Assembly (NCBI GenBank): GCA_950097015.1
Contig: CATNEN010000007.1
Location: 4,950,001-5,014,000 of the forward strand
Direction: 5' to 3'
From: Macrostomum hystrix
Lineage: Eukaryota; Platyhelminthes; Macrostomidae
Length of the DNA: 64,000 nt
The first letter of the stretch is position 1. Each line of letters begins with the position of its first letter. Below the pieces are notes generated by a model. That model worked only from the letters and a program-made list of their open reading frames with translations, was not told the DNA's origin and searched no databases. Below are positions 18,373 through 28,474 of this stretch, piece after piece. The position numbers and the translations under genes were made by a program.

Positions 18373-20310
18373 GTCTATGGTCGTTAAGCTATAATATTGA
18401 AAACAGAGCTGTATTTAGAAGAAGTATAAACAACTAAACAAATTACATTATTTCTAACAAGTAAAACTGGTTATTTTCCGTAAATGTCATGCAAAATATC
18501 AAAATGTCACTTATGATAAACGTTGAATGTGCAGCCGGTGAACGTACCACTGAAGCCGCCACTAGAACTAGAACTGCAAGTTGACAGATTGGTGGTTGAA
18601 GCTAAACTTACTTTATTTTCACATCCAGCCAGACTTAATGCATCCGAAACGCATGCCAGTTGGGGACTCCTTCTTCTTTGAGTATCTTATGTACCGCTGG
18701 GTTGACACAACCGAACGATGTCCCGTCACATGGCCGATGTCTTCCAGCGAAAAACCGGCGTTGTGCAGCTCCGTCACGACCGTTGCTCTGATGCAATGAG
18801 GCGCATACTTTCTAGACAGTCCAGCCTTCTCAGATATTGTCTGCATCATTGATCCCAGCGTATTGTGTCCAACCGGCTGCTTGGCAAAATACCACGAGTC
18901 TGCGTTAGGCTTAGCCCTCGGCCGAATGAAGACGATGCTGTTCACGACACCTTCTCGGTTCTTAGCATTCGCGATCGTTTCCATGTAGTCTTTGAAGCAG
19001 CCCACAGGGCAGTCAGATAAGCCGGTAGAAACCATCAGCACCTGTTTAGTATTCTTTGCAGCATTTTCCAAGTGTCCTCCATCAGTCTTTGTAGCCATCG
19101 GCCGCAACTTGATAGCCTCTCGCCCAGATGCAGTGATGATCTTTTCGAACAACTCAACTGTTAGGCGTCGAAACCACTCTCTTGCACGCAGCCCAAAATG
19201 AGTCATCATATTGTAATAGAACTCATGCTGTAACTGTAACTGTAACTAACTGTAACTGTAACTCATGCGAAACGTTGACACACGGCTTCGGGAAAAGCGA
19301 CTCGACGCGCAGGTCGTTTAGGCACTGCAGGTACATCTTTAATGCAGCAACGGGACAATTTCGATTTTCGGAATCCGAATACATGCGTGCCTGCTTAGCA
19401 TCATGGAATTCGGTCTTCTTCAGAGATGCCTTCGAATTCTTACTTAGAAGGTCATGATTCAGTGCGACATAGTCACGGCCTTCAGAATCTTCTAAAAACA
19501 CGAAACTCTCCTTAGTCAGCGTTGGTAGAGTTTCTAATTCACGCAGTCCAAAATAATAAATTAGATGAAACATGACCTCCTGCTGTAGTATGACACCATT
19601 TGACCTATCAAAATAGCCCATGATTTTCTGTAGGTAATTAATTTCAATTGCAGCAAATCTGTCTCGGGATTTTGGTTGATTGGCTAGCTTGTACTTGTGA
19701 ACCATCGATACTAACATCTGATTGGCATTCGCGAAAGCAATGTCCGCAATAATATTAATATCCGGACGGTTCAGACAGAAGAAGCGATGCAGTCCGGCTC
19801 GAGTGCAGATAAGACTTGCTGGAGCATAGTACTGCTCGTCCTTTGTTCGCAGTCTCGAATAGAAGAAGCGTAAATAGTTAGCCAAAATAGACTTTGGAAT
19901 TTGTAACAGGTCAGTTGACAGCTTGCTTGCTTCCAAAAATCTCTTGAAGCGGTTCACATTTTCCTCCATCTGCCGTGCAGAAGAATCGGGCAGGCCATCT
20001 CGCTCAAGCTGATTCAACTCCTGCATCACGTCCTCCGGAACGTCTTGAATCTCCTCAGACTCCATCTTGCGCGCGAATTCCTCGCTTAGTTCATCCAAAT
20101 ACCGACTGTTCGATTCTGATGATATCCAAGCTAACTCTTCGGTTGACATACCGGAGACAATTTCTCCAGGCATATTGGAAAAAATAATTAAATGGTTGAT
20201 CATGGTTGGACCGTCAAAAAAGAGCTAAATCCTGGCAGAGTTAAAATTACAGCGCTTCTCTAGAAGCCGGGGCAAGTTAAATTTTTTTTTAAAGAAATAT
20301 TTGTCTATGG
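18373..20310 (-). mobile_element. Crypton-like unit between direct GTCTATGG repeats
   Basis: TGTCTATGGT occurs at 18372 and 20302 in the same orientation, enclosing one recombinase coding unit and nothing else. A 20-bp perfect palindrome GGATTTCCCTAGGGAAATCC lies just outside the left copy (18329). No terminal inverted repeats are seen, as expected for elements moved by tyrosine recombinases. Limits are inferred from the repeats. Confidence 0.5.
18619..20203 (-). pseudogene. Chimeric tyrosine recombinase pseudogene
   Basis: The N-terminal part (20203-about 19267) has the helical N-domain, GLPDSSARQMEENVNRFKRF, and the start of the catalytic domain (YYFGLRELETLPTLTKESF). The C-terminal part (19209-18619) starts again at the same place (THFGLRAREWFRRLTVELF) and runs to the active site: HCIRATVVTELHNAG (HxxR), HVTGHRSVV, and Tyr in TQRYIRYSKK. 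About 100 residues are therefore present twice in diverged form. The join is a TAACTG microsatellite at 19233-19266. A conserved tail GGFSGTFTGC lies further downstream (about 18540-18570) in another frame. It looks like recombination between two related elements. Confidence 0.75.
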
Positions 20311-20400
20311 TACAGAGTGGGGGCTTTGCCCCCTTCTTGTGTGGGCTTCGCCCCCAAACACCCAGATTTCACCCACGCTCCTTCTTTTTGTTGTCTATGG
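20303..20400. repeat. Mini-unit between TTGTCTATGGTA repeats
   Basis: TTGTCTATGGTA occurs at 20301 and 20391, 90 bp apart in the same orientation. Between them are two small hairpins, GGGGGCTTTGCCCCC and GGGCTTCGCCC. No coding capacity. It may be a non-autonomous element sharing the recombination core. Confidence 0.5.
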
Positions 20401-20457
20401 TAAACAGCGTCTATAATACAACATGGAGCCCGGAATTTTCCTACATAATGACAATAA

Positions 20458-22197
20458 TATAGCCTTTTGCGTCCGACTTAAGTTTATGGGCATTTCACTT
20501 GATCCACAGTGGCAGAATTCCACACTCAAGGGCAACTGCTTTCCCAGTCTATGGCTCAAACGGGTGCCTGGCAGGCGATTGACTTAATCTTCGGGGCATG
20601 AACTTAGTCCATTTTTGCTCTCTAGTAGACCGAAAGCTTTTAAGCAGGCCCTAGTGGGCAGCGTTGCGACAAGGACCAAGTGATTTATTGATGTGATGCC
20701 AGGAGGCTTACCAAAAATGAATGCAAACGAGAAAAGAATCGGGAACGTAGGCAAGAAAGGTTCAGCAACGGGAACACAGGCGGCAATAATTAACAAAATT
20801 TAAATACAAGCGGGAAAACTTCATCGAACTCAGCGACTGAAGGTCACAAAATAGGCTGGCCGGCAATGCAGGCTGGAAGGTGGCGCAGTGAGTGACGGTA
20901 CCATCCGCCGCACTTCGCAGCGTGACCTCCACTGTCGCCTCCTCAGCAATCCTTTGCATGACCAGAATTCGCCACTGGTACAGCGGCGTCTGTGGGGGCG
21001 GGCTGTTCAGCTCACGCTGCACCTCATGCTGCGCCAGTGCGCGCTTGATTGCCGCCTTCACGCATGAGTGCGCCTCCTCGACGGGGTTCAGAAACGGCGA
21101 ATATGGCGGCAGGACCTTAACGCTCCAAACTGCTCCGGCAGTGTGACTCCGTTGTGAAATCGAGCGCCGTCCATCACAATGCAAAACCGTTCAGCGTCGC
21201 CCACATCACCGCGATTATTGACAGCATGCATCAGCTCCTCGACGAAGGTCTGAAACATGGCCGCTGTCATCGTCTCGGAAACCATCTTGTGATACACGAG
21301 GCCAAGGCTTGGGGAGATTGCCTGCACGATGTTCAGTTGAGCTCCGCGCTGTGTAACAACCACGCGCCGAACTCGCTGGCCTCGTCTACTGCGTCCTTGG
21401 GATCGGCGTGTCCACATGTTGAAACCCGTCTCGTCGACGAATAGCAAGTGCTGCTCGGGAGGAATGCCGATCAACCAGTGAGCATATTCTTGCCTCCGAG
21501 CCACGTTCTCTGGCGAGTTGCGCGCTGCCGGAACATCGGCTTCTCGCCCCAGACTTTTCAGCGTGATCAGCTGCTTGTCCAGCGCCCTACTGATGGTGGA
21601 TTCGCATACTTGTAGATTAAACCGATCCTGCAGCTGGTTCCTCATCTCCGCCAGTGTCAGAAGTGGATTTTCGACTATTTTGTCCACCAGGTACTGAACA
21701 TGGACCGCTCCGAGCTTCGGTTCTCTGCCACCGCCATGAGGGAGACGATTGCGACGTCCAGTGACTTCGTACCGCCTTTTAATTGACATGACTGTCTTGA
21801 CGTTAACCTTCATCCATCGCGCGATATCGACCGGCCGCTCACCTCTGTCCAGTGCGTCTACGACAAGGCTGTGCTTCTCATCGCTCATCATTGACCACGT
21901 CCGAGCTTGTGTGCCGTCACCCTGCTCATCAGGGGCAGTTTCATAGCTAGCGTTGCTGCCTTCGTCTTCCGAGCTCATACTGTTGCCGTTGCTCTTTAGG
22001 CTAGAGCGCGAAGCGCAGCTTTCGGTCTACTAGAGAGCAAAAATGGACTAAGTTCATGCCCCGAAGATTAAGTCAATCGCCTGCCAGCCACCCGTTTGAG
22101 CCATAGACTGGGAAAGCAGTTGCCCTTGAGTGTGGAATTCTGCCACTGTGGATCAAGTGAAATGCCCATAAACTTAAGTCACACGCAAAATGCTATA
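20458..22197 (-). mobile_element. Tc1/IS630-type element with 181-bp TIRs
   Basis: 20458-20638 and 22017-22197 are near-perfect inverted copies that end in TATAGC at both sides, consistent with insertion at TA. Each TIR contains GTCTATGG (20547; complement at 22101). The element encloses one transposase gene on the minus strand. Total length is 1740 bp. Confidence 0.9.
20762..21978 (-). pseudogene. Tc1/IS630-superfamily transposase, one frameshift
   Basis: Starts at ATG 21978 (MSSEDEGSNASYETAPDEQG). It has a helix-turn-helix (RPVDIARWMKVNVKTVMSIK), a second helical domain (NPLLTLAEMRNQLQDRFNLQ), then the DDE core: D in LFVDETGFNMW, D in IVMDGARFHNGVT and E in LPPYSPFLNPVEEAHS. The last block is in a different frame, so a single-base indel near 21110 breaks the gene about 80 percent of the way along. 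The C-terminus ends at 20762. The rest is uninterrupted, so the lesion may be young. Confidence 0.82.
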
Positions 22198-22354
22198 TAA
22201 ACATTGCTTTTTGCAAGGCATCAATGTAGAATTTAGTTCGGGCGCTTACGCGCCCTCAAAATTCTACATTGTAACACGCAATGCGGTGCATTATAAGGCT
22301 TCAGCAACGTATTATGGTATAAACGATCACTCAGCGATAATGGCATGTCTATGG
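22198..22354. repeat. Hairpin module ending in GTCTATGG
   Basis: ATTGCTTTTTGCAAGGCATC is followed by a hairpin TGTAGAATTT/AAAATTCTACA around GGGCGCTTACGCGCCC, and GTCTATGG at 22347. An inverted relative of this module lies at 26234-26360. Confidence 0.55.
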
Positions 22355-24304
22355 CACAAACTGCGCCAATCCGCCATGAGCCAGAAGCTGACAAAATTTG
22401 GACGCTTATATTTGTTTCTTTTAATTATCAATTAAAGTATGTAGGAAAAACGGTGCGCAGAAACGGGCAACAGTTTTGGGTGCAGCAAGTTTAGTTCGAT
22501 TGAATAAGGAAAATGTATTTCAGTTTACCAGCTGCGGTGTGACAATCAGTCCTGCTTTCCGACCGTTTGTTAGAAGTGACATCCCGTGAAAGTACCACCG
22601 CGTATGATGATGACTCGTGGAACGGTGGCCGCATCATGCAGCGACGTCTTCTGCATCAGCAGCTCCTGAACCAGCACCTCGTCGGTCTCGTGCTCCGCGT
22701 CGATTGCAGTGGATAGGCGGAGCGTCTGGCTGCAAGCAGCATTCGTAACAGAGGATCTCAGCTGCGGTGCACGCAGTTTGCCGGCACGGACGCAGCAGTC
22801 GACGTCCTCATTTCCGGCGCTCCCAATGCAATCACTGCTAGTTGTTGTTGCGGTTGATGACCCAGTTCCGAGTGTGAACTGAAGTGCCTCAGACAACTTC
22901 ACCATGTCGGCATTTCTTTTCCTGCCGAATCGTATGTACCGTTCGGTGGTCCTCGAGCTGACATGGCCTGTGACGCGGGCGATCTCTTCTACTCTGAAGC
23001 CTCTGTTATGCAACTCAGTGGCAACTGTAGCACGAATGCAGTGTGCAGTATACACCCGGCTGAGACTCGCTGCTTGCGAAATGTCCTGCATTAGTGTGCT
23101 GAGCTTTCCAACTCCGAGAGGGCACTTCACGTAGTACCAATCGTTGCCCAGCTTAGCAATCTTTGGCTTGTAAAACAGACCGCGGGATTCGACGTTTTGA
23201 GTACACTTCGACTCATCCACCTTCTCCAGAAACAGTTTAAATCCCTCGAACAGACAACCGGGTGCGCCCGTCTGAGCCATGAGAGGCTGCTTGGTGTTGC
23301 TAGCCGACCCCGGCTTCAGCGAACCTTGTCGGTTTTTGGACTCCATCGGGTTCAACGCGAAGGCCTGCTTACCATTCTCGACATTCACCACGACAAACGA
23401 GTCCCGATCCAGTGTACGTATCCATTCCCGTAGACCGAAGTGGTACATCATGTTGAAGTATGCCTCGTGCATCAGACGAACAGGATCCATACGATTGAAG
23501 TATTGTCCTAGCAAACGTAAATCTGCCTCTTCTATGGCGGCATACTGTTTCGACTCGCCGCCTTCCTTCACAAATAATGCAGCCATTACCTTCAACATGT
23601 CGTTCGCACGCGTGAAGGCAATATCACCGATTATATCAATTGACCGTGTGCGCTTCAGGCAGCGCTAAAGTCTGGCGCGAAAACATGCCAGGCTTGCCGG
23701 CGCATACAGACCACCGTCATCTTTGCGCAGTAGGCCATAAAAGATCCGTAGGTACTTGCCCAGTTGTTCAGTATTGACGCATGCCAGGTCGCACTCAATA
23801 TTCAGTTTCCTCATGCAGACGTTGAACCTCTTGACGGCAGAGTTCTCGTGGACAACAGCAGTGCGATTGCGATTCTGTAGCTCCACCTGATCCAATCCAG
23901 ACAGTACCGTCTCCGTGGCGTCATCATCAGGCAGTTCAGGCAATCCAGACAATAGCGCCTCCGTGACGTCATCCACAGGCAGTTCAGGCAGTTCGTCTGG
24001 CGGCTCATTAAATAGCCGCTGGTTGGCAATGCGCTCCACAATTTGGTCCACAGTGAGACCGACCACGTCCCTTTCTCGCAGGTCTAGTAATCCGGTTGGA
24101 AATGCTGCCATTTCCTCCATTTCAGCCAGAGCCAAGATAGAAGCAGACAAACTTAGTTTCAAAATAAATTTCGCTCCCTGCTCCTAACCCCCTCCCTCTT
24201 CGCACGATGACTCGCTTGCCCACTCTTAGCCATAGACAAATCAACCCCACAATAATGACGGTCGACAAGCAACGGCGTTATAGGGGGAGTTGATTTGTCT
24301 ATGG
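22347..24304 (-). mobile_element. Crypton-like unit between direct GTCTATGG repeats
   Basis: TGTCTATGGC is found at 22346 and 24296 in the same orientation, bracketing a single recombinase gene. The right copy is part of a small inverted repeat (24229-24305, GCCATAGACAAATCAAC and its complement), so a copy in the opposite orientation sits at 24230. Confidence 0.5.
22570..24120 (-). pseudogene. Tyrosine recombinase with one in-frame stop
   Basis: A single frame from ATG 24120 (MEEMAAFPTGLLDLRERDVV) to the stop at 22572-22570, interrupted only by TAG at 23667-23665. The N-domain has LRIFYGLLRKDDGGLYAPAS. The stop falls at CFRARL*RCLKR, where related copies read RAGLHRFFCL, so one or two base changes made it. 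The catalytic domain is complete: MYHFGLREWIRTLDRDSF (first Arg), HCIRATVATELHNRG (HxxR), ARVTGHVSS and Tyr in TERYIRFGRK. A Ser/Thr-rich region precedes the conserved tail RGGTFTGCHF. About 516 residues including the stop. Confidence 0.82.
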
Positions 24305-24447
24305 CCTGAAGCCTTATAATGCTTTTACCGGTTGGCTGCCTCGCAGTTAATGGCGATTACGCGCCTCGATCGACCGCCATTAACTTGCTCGGCACCCAAC
24401 TGGTAAAGTTCCATTAAACGTTAGACAGCGTGCGTGTAACGCAAGTA
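24305..24447. repeat. Spacer hairpin between two recombinase units
   Basis: Contains an imperfect inverted repeat (ACCGGTTGGCTGCC and its near complement; inner arms TTAATGGCG/CGCCATTAA) around ACGCGCCTCGATCG. No gene. Confidence 0.55.
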
Positions 24448-26241
24448 GTCTATGGTAGAAACTCAACCGCGCTAAGCGTTTTCATCATGCGTGTAACGCA
24501 TTTAGCGTGCGTCTAACGCTACAAGCACAAAAACAGTTTATTTCAAAAGTGGAACAGATGAAGCATACAACGTTAACAAGTTTTGAGCAAAAGTGTAGTG
24601 CCCATTTCTACCCATGAAAATTGCAATTGTAGACAGGCCCATGGAAATGGTACACGACAGATGGCCGGCGACTCTCTGGTGAATCAGCATTGTCCACTTC
24701 ATTTATATTTAGTGACTGGCTCACCATCGTTGCTGCCTCGATCGTAGCCGCCTGCTGTACTGCTTGCACTACCACTCCAGTGGAAGGCGTCGTCCCCATG
24801 ACGGCGGTTGCGGCTTGTCGGGCTTGAATGACTTGCTGTCCACTATGAACTGCTGGTCGCTTCTCCGGACCATGTAGAGCGCTGGACAGACTTTTGGACA
24901 TGCTGCGCATTTCGGCGTCTTCGTCGAATCGGAGATACCTGTCCACAGTCCTAGTCTGCTTGTGGCCTGTGACTTTGCAAATGTCTGGCACGCTGTATCC
25001 AGCGTTCGCCAACTCCTTCACTACTGTCGAACGGATGCAGTGCGCAGTGTACGTCTTGCTGAGACTGGCCTTCTTGGAAATTGTTGTCATCATCTGTCCC
25101 AACGTGTTAACACCAACAGGCTTGCTAGCGTAGTACCACGACGAGGATTGCCAACTGGTAAGCTTCGGCTGTAGAAAAAATGCGGCTGGTTTTGGGGTAC
25201 CAGAGCTGCTACCAGGAATCGACTCGTCGCGCTTCCTCATGTAGAGCTTAAGGGCTTCCACTGGGCATATGCTCCGGTCCGGCAATGCGCTCATGATAGC
25301 CTCCTTCACATCTTCGCAGGAATCACGGGTCAGATCATTTCCGACGTTCTTTATTTTGCCAGCGACGAAGTGTACCACCTCACAACCATCGGAGTCAATC
25401 TCAAACCGGAAGGACTCTTCACTAAGTGCTCGGCACCACTCCCGTCCTCTGTTTCCGAAATAGTACACGATGTTGTAAAACACCTCGTGCTGCAGGGACT
25501 CAGGCGAGCTCCGATCGAAGTAGCGAGAAAGACGCTCCAGATCTGTCGTCTCAATGGCCTGATAGTGTCCTGGGCGGCCTCCAGCGGCAATGAATGTACG
25601 TGCCATCGCCTTCAAAGTGCGGTTTGATTGAAGGAACTCGTCTCCAACTAGAATGTTGATGCGACGTGTGGTCATAAAATGGCGATGGATTGCAGCCCGA
25701 ATGCAAACTAGTGTAGCTGGCGCGTAGAGTCCACCATCCTTCTTTCTCAGCGTTCCATAAAAGAAGCGCAAGATGCGGTCTAGCTCGTTAGGCCATGCAA
25801 CCGACAGATCCTGCGGCAGTGACGAGTGAACACCCAAGAAGCGTCGCAAGCGTTGCATCCAATAATCCGTAGCTCGAACAACACTCTTGCATGTAGCATT
25901 GCCCTCCATCTCCGACACAATCTGCTCCAATTCCTCCAGCTGGGTCTCCTCCGTTGGTAGCTTCGAAAACAGAGCATCGAGAAAATCCACATCGGGACCA
26001 GCGGTACCATCATCAAGCAGCTTGTTCACCTCCAACTGGTCCAGTGCTTGGTCGATCTGTTGCTCAGTGAGCCCTGAGATGGCTCCATCAGGAAACTGAG
26101 CAAAATCAATATAGCGAACTCTCTTTGCAGGGCTATCTTCTTCCGACATATTTATTCTTTGGGGAGTGTCCAATGTGATAAGTACACAGGCTTATATAAG
26201 CCCCACAGGCTTGAGCGTGCATTTAACGCAAGTGTCTATGG
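24427..26241 (-). mobile_element. Crypton-like unit with 28-bp direct terminal repeats
   Basis: 24427-24455 and 26214-26241 are direct repeats (AGCGTGCRTNTAACGCAAGT then GTCTATGG) differing by a few bases. Between them, about 1.79 kb, lies a single intact recombinase gene. Extra copies of the GCGTGYRTNTAACGC word occur just inside the left end (24490-24520). This is the best preserved unit of the family in the window. Confidence 0.6.
24608..26149 (-). CDS. Intact Crypton-like tyrosine recombinase
   Basis: 513 aa from ATG 26149 (MSEEDSPAKRVRYIDFAQFP), no interruption. Residues 1-110 are acidic and helical. About 110-220 is the core-binding domain (LRFFYGTLRKKDGGLYAPAT). The catalytic domain follows: Arg in YYFGNRGREWCRALS, HCIRSTVVKELANAG (HxxR), KVTGHKQTRTVDRYLRF with the likely nucleophile Tyr. 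The last 90 residues are Ala/Thr/Val-rich and end with an aromatic tail (VVYHFHGPVYNCNFHG). Crypton recombinases excise and insert their DNA by strand exchange at a short core; no transposase or RT is needed. GTCTATGG lies about 85 bp upstream of the start. All catalytic residues appear present, so it may be active. Confidence 0.85.
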   Translation of the reverse strand: MSEEDSPAKRVRYIDFAQFPDGAISGLTEQQIDQALDQLEVNKLLDDGTAGPDVDFLDALFSKLPTEETQLEELEQIVSEMEGNATCKSVVRATDYWMQRLRRFLGVHSSLPQDLSVAWPNELDRILRFFYGTLRKKDGGLYAPATLVCIRAAIHRHFMTTRRINILVGDEFLQSNRTLKAMARTFIAAGGRPGHYQAIETTDLERLSRYFDRSSPESLQHEVFYNIVYYFGNRGREWCRALSEESFRFEIDSDGCEVVHFVAGKIKNVGNDLTRDSCEDVKEAIMSALPDRSICPVEALKLYMRKRDESIPGSSSGTPKPAAFFLQPKLTSWQSSSWYYASKPVGVNTLGQMMTTISKKASLSKTYTAHCIRSTVVKELANAGYSVPDICKVTGHKQTRTVDRYLRFDEDAEMRSMSKSLSSALHGPEKRPAVHSGQQVIQARQAATAVMGTTPSTGVVVQAVQQAATIEAATMVSQSLNINEVDNADSPESRRPSVVYHFHGPVYNCNFHG

Positions 26242-26510
26242 CCCAGCTTGCATATTACAATGCAACTAATATATCGCCGCTTTGAACTTTAACGGTAAAG
26301 CACTCAGCGGCGATATATTAATCCTACATTGATGCCTGCAAAAAGCAATGTTAATGTTATAATGCCCTGAATATCTATAAGGCTCACAACATGCTCTATA
26401 AGGGATAAACACGCTGTTTTCCGGGCACTATTTACTTAGTACCTTCGGCTCTCGGGCCCTAAAAAAATAGTGCCCGGAAAAGCGTGCTTTATCTTCTACA
26501 TACTCGTATT
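26242..26510. repeat. Hairpin modules
   Basis: Two long hairpins: ATATATCGCCGCT/AGCGGCGATATAT (26271-26316) and CCGGGCACTATTT/AAATAGTGCCCGG (about 26420-26475). The first module, with GCAAAAAGCAATGTTAATG, is an inverted relative of 22198-22354. No gene. Confidence 0.7.
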
Positions 26511-26639
26511 AGCAACAGTATATAAAAAGCAAGTAGCAAACTGACATGTTTTATTTTATATGTTAATTTTATAGATTATTAAAACATCATAATAGCGATC
26601 AACGATCAGTCAACACACACGAATAAAAGTCAAATTTCG

Positions 26640-27010
26640 GAAAACTCAAGTCCTCGAATACAGAAGTAGTACAAAACAGCGAAGGGTACTACATGTTGTA
26701 GATGCAATGGAGTGCTTCGATCAAAATAGGTTCGCAGGCGAGCTAGATCCATAGACTCATCCATGTCGATAGCCACGAAGGGTTTGCTCCTGCCACCTTC
26801 ACTCACAAACTTCTTGCCAAGGTTCTTCAGATTCGCAACAAAAAACTCCTCTGTAATGATGTTGAATGCCCGATTTCTTAAAAAAGCGATAGAGACCTGC
26901 TCGAATGCACAGCAAGCTCGCTAGCGAGTATAAACCACCGTTGGCCTTATTCAAAATCCCATAGCAAAGGCGTAGCACACACGCCAGCGCAGAGCGTTCA
27001 CACGTCGCGA
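26640..27010 (-). pseudogene. Degraded tyrosine recombinase remnant
   Basis: The minus strand reads, with frame changes, RLCYGILNKANGGLYS and LLCIRAGLYRFFKKSGI (N-domain), then VSEGGRSKPFVAIDMDES, LARLRTYFDRSTPLHLQH and AVLYYFCIRGLEFS, matching the middle of the recombinases at 22570-24120 and 24608-26149. There is no catalytic C-terminus. One GTCTATGG copy (26749) falls inside this old coding sequence. Confidence 0.65.
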
Positions 27011-27310
27011 TGTCAGCTTAAATGGATCCATTCGCGTCGATGAACTGGCAACGTACTCTCTTGATACTCAGAACTGGCAACGCAACACTCCCTATCCAGC
27101 TCGTCAACCGACTGTTCCCAATGCGAATAATTGATCAACATCCTCGAGAGAAAGTGCTTCAGCAGCTTTCTCAAAGCCGAAATCATCCATGTACTTCTCG
27201 ATCTAGCGCCAGTAAGTCCGCATATAGGAGGATAAGTCTGCTGCTAGGAGGACATTGGTTCTCTGTTGGGGGGGGCATTGGTTCTCTGCTGCTTAGGGGC
27301 AGGGGGCATT

Positions 27311-27426
27311 GGAGAGATGACGCACGGCTTTTGAGTGCAGCAACGACCATAGACACTCCTAGGCACTCCTAGACACTCCTAGTGCCTAGGTCGTTGCTGC
27401 ACTCAAAAGCCGTGCGTCATCTCTCC
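27311..27426. mobile_element. Palindromic element, copy 1
   Basis: Perfect 37-bp arms (GGAGAGATGACGCACGGC... at 27311-27347 and its complement at 27390-27426) around a 42-bp loop with CACTCCTAG repeats; CCATAGAC straddles the loop edge at 27347. It sits inside the minisatellite with ATT on both sides. Confidence 0.85.
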
Positions 27427-27456
27427 ATTGGTTCTCTGCTAGGGGCAGGGGGCATT

Positions 27457-27572
27457 GGAGAGATGACGCACGGCTTTTGAGTGCAGCAACGACCATAGAC
27501 ACTCCTAGGCACTCCTAGACACTCCTAGTGCCTAGGTCGTTGCTGCACTCAAAAGCCGTGCGTCATCTCTCC
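27457..27572. mobile_element. Palindromic element, copy 2
   Basis: Identical in length and apparently in sequence to copy 1, 146 bp downstream, including the loop and CCATAGAC (27493). It was probably copied together with minisatellite units. Confidence 0.85.
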
Positions 27573-28340
27573 ATTGGTTCTCTGCTAGGGGGCATTGGTT
27601 CTCTGCTGCTGGGGGCAGTTCTCTTCTGCTGGGGCAGTTCTCTTCTGCTGGGGGCAGGGGGCATTGGTTCTCTGCTGCTGGGGGGCAGTTCTCTTCTGCT
27701 GGGGAGCAGGGGGCATTGCTTCTCTGCTGCTGGCTCTTCCATTGGTTGTCTTCTGCTGGGGGGGGGCAGAGGGCATTGGTTCTCCGCTGCTGGGGGGGCA
27801 GGGGGAATTGGTCGTCTTCTGCTGGGCAGCAGGGGTCATTGGTTCTCTTCTGCTGGGGTGTGCAGGGGGCATTGGTTCTCCGCTGCTGGGGGCATTGGTT
27901 CTCCGCTGCTGGGGGCAGTTCTCTTCTTCTGGGGGGCAGGGAGCATTGGTTGTCTTCTGCTGTGTAGGGCAGGGAGCATTAGTTCTCTTCTGCTGGGTGG
28001 GGCAGGGGGCATTGGTTCTCTTCTGCTGGGGTGTGCAGGGGGCATTGGCTCTCCGCTGTTGGGGGCAGGAGGCATTGGTTCTCCGCTGCTGGGGGCAGGG
28101 GGCATTGGTTCTCTTCTGCTGGGGTGTGCAGGGGGCATTGGTTCTCCGCTGCTGGGGGCAGGGGGCATTGGTTCTCTGCTGCTGGGAGACACTGGTTCTC
28201 TTCTGCTGGGGGCAGTGGGCATTGGTTCTCTTCTGCTTGGGGGGGGGCAGGAAGCATTGGTACTAACCGTTTTGAGGGGAGAATAAGTTTTCTGCTGCTA
28301 GGAGGACATTGGTTTTTTTGTTGCTGGTTTTTTGCTGCTA

Positions 28341-28381
<41 letters not shown>

Positions 28382-28474
28382 AATGGTTTAGCAAGGTCCT
28401 CGGATTGGTGCCGACCTGATGGAAACATTAGGTCGGATGCTGAGAAGAAGATCAAACTTGAACATTTAGAGGAT

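Noticed and set aside
18373-26241. An integron-like system (recombinase plus hairpin att sites plus cassettes)
   Set aside because: The recombinases resemble Crypton-type eukaryotic proteins, each unit holds its own recombinase, and no cassette genes lie between the sites.
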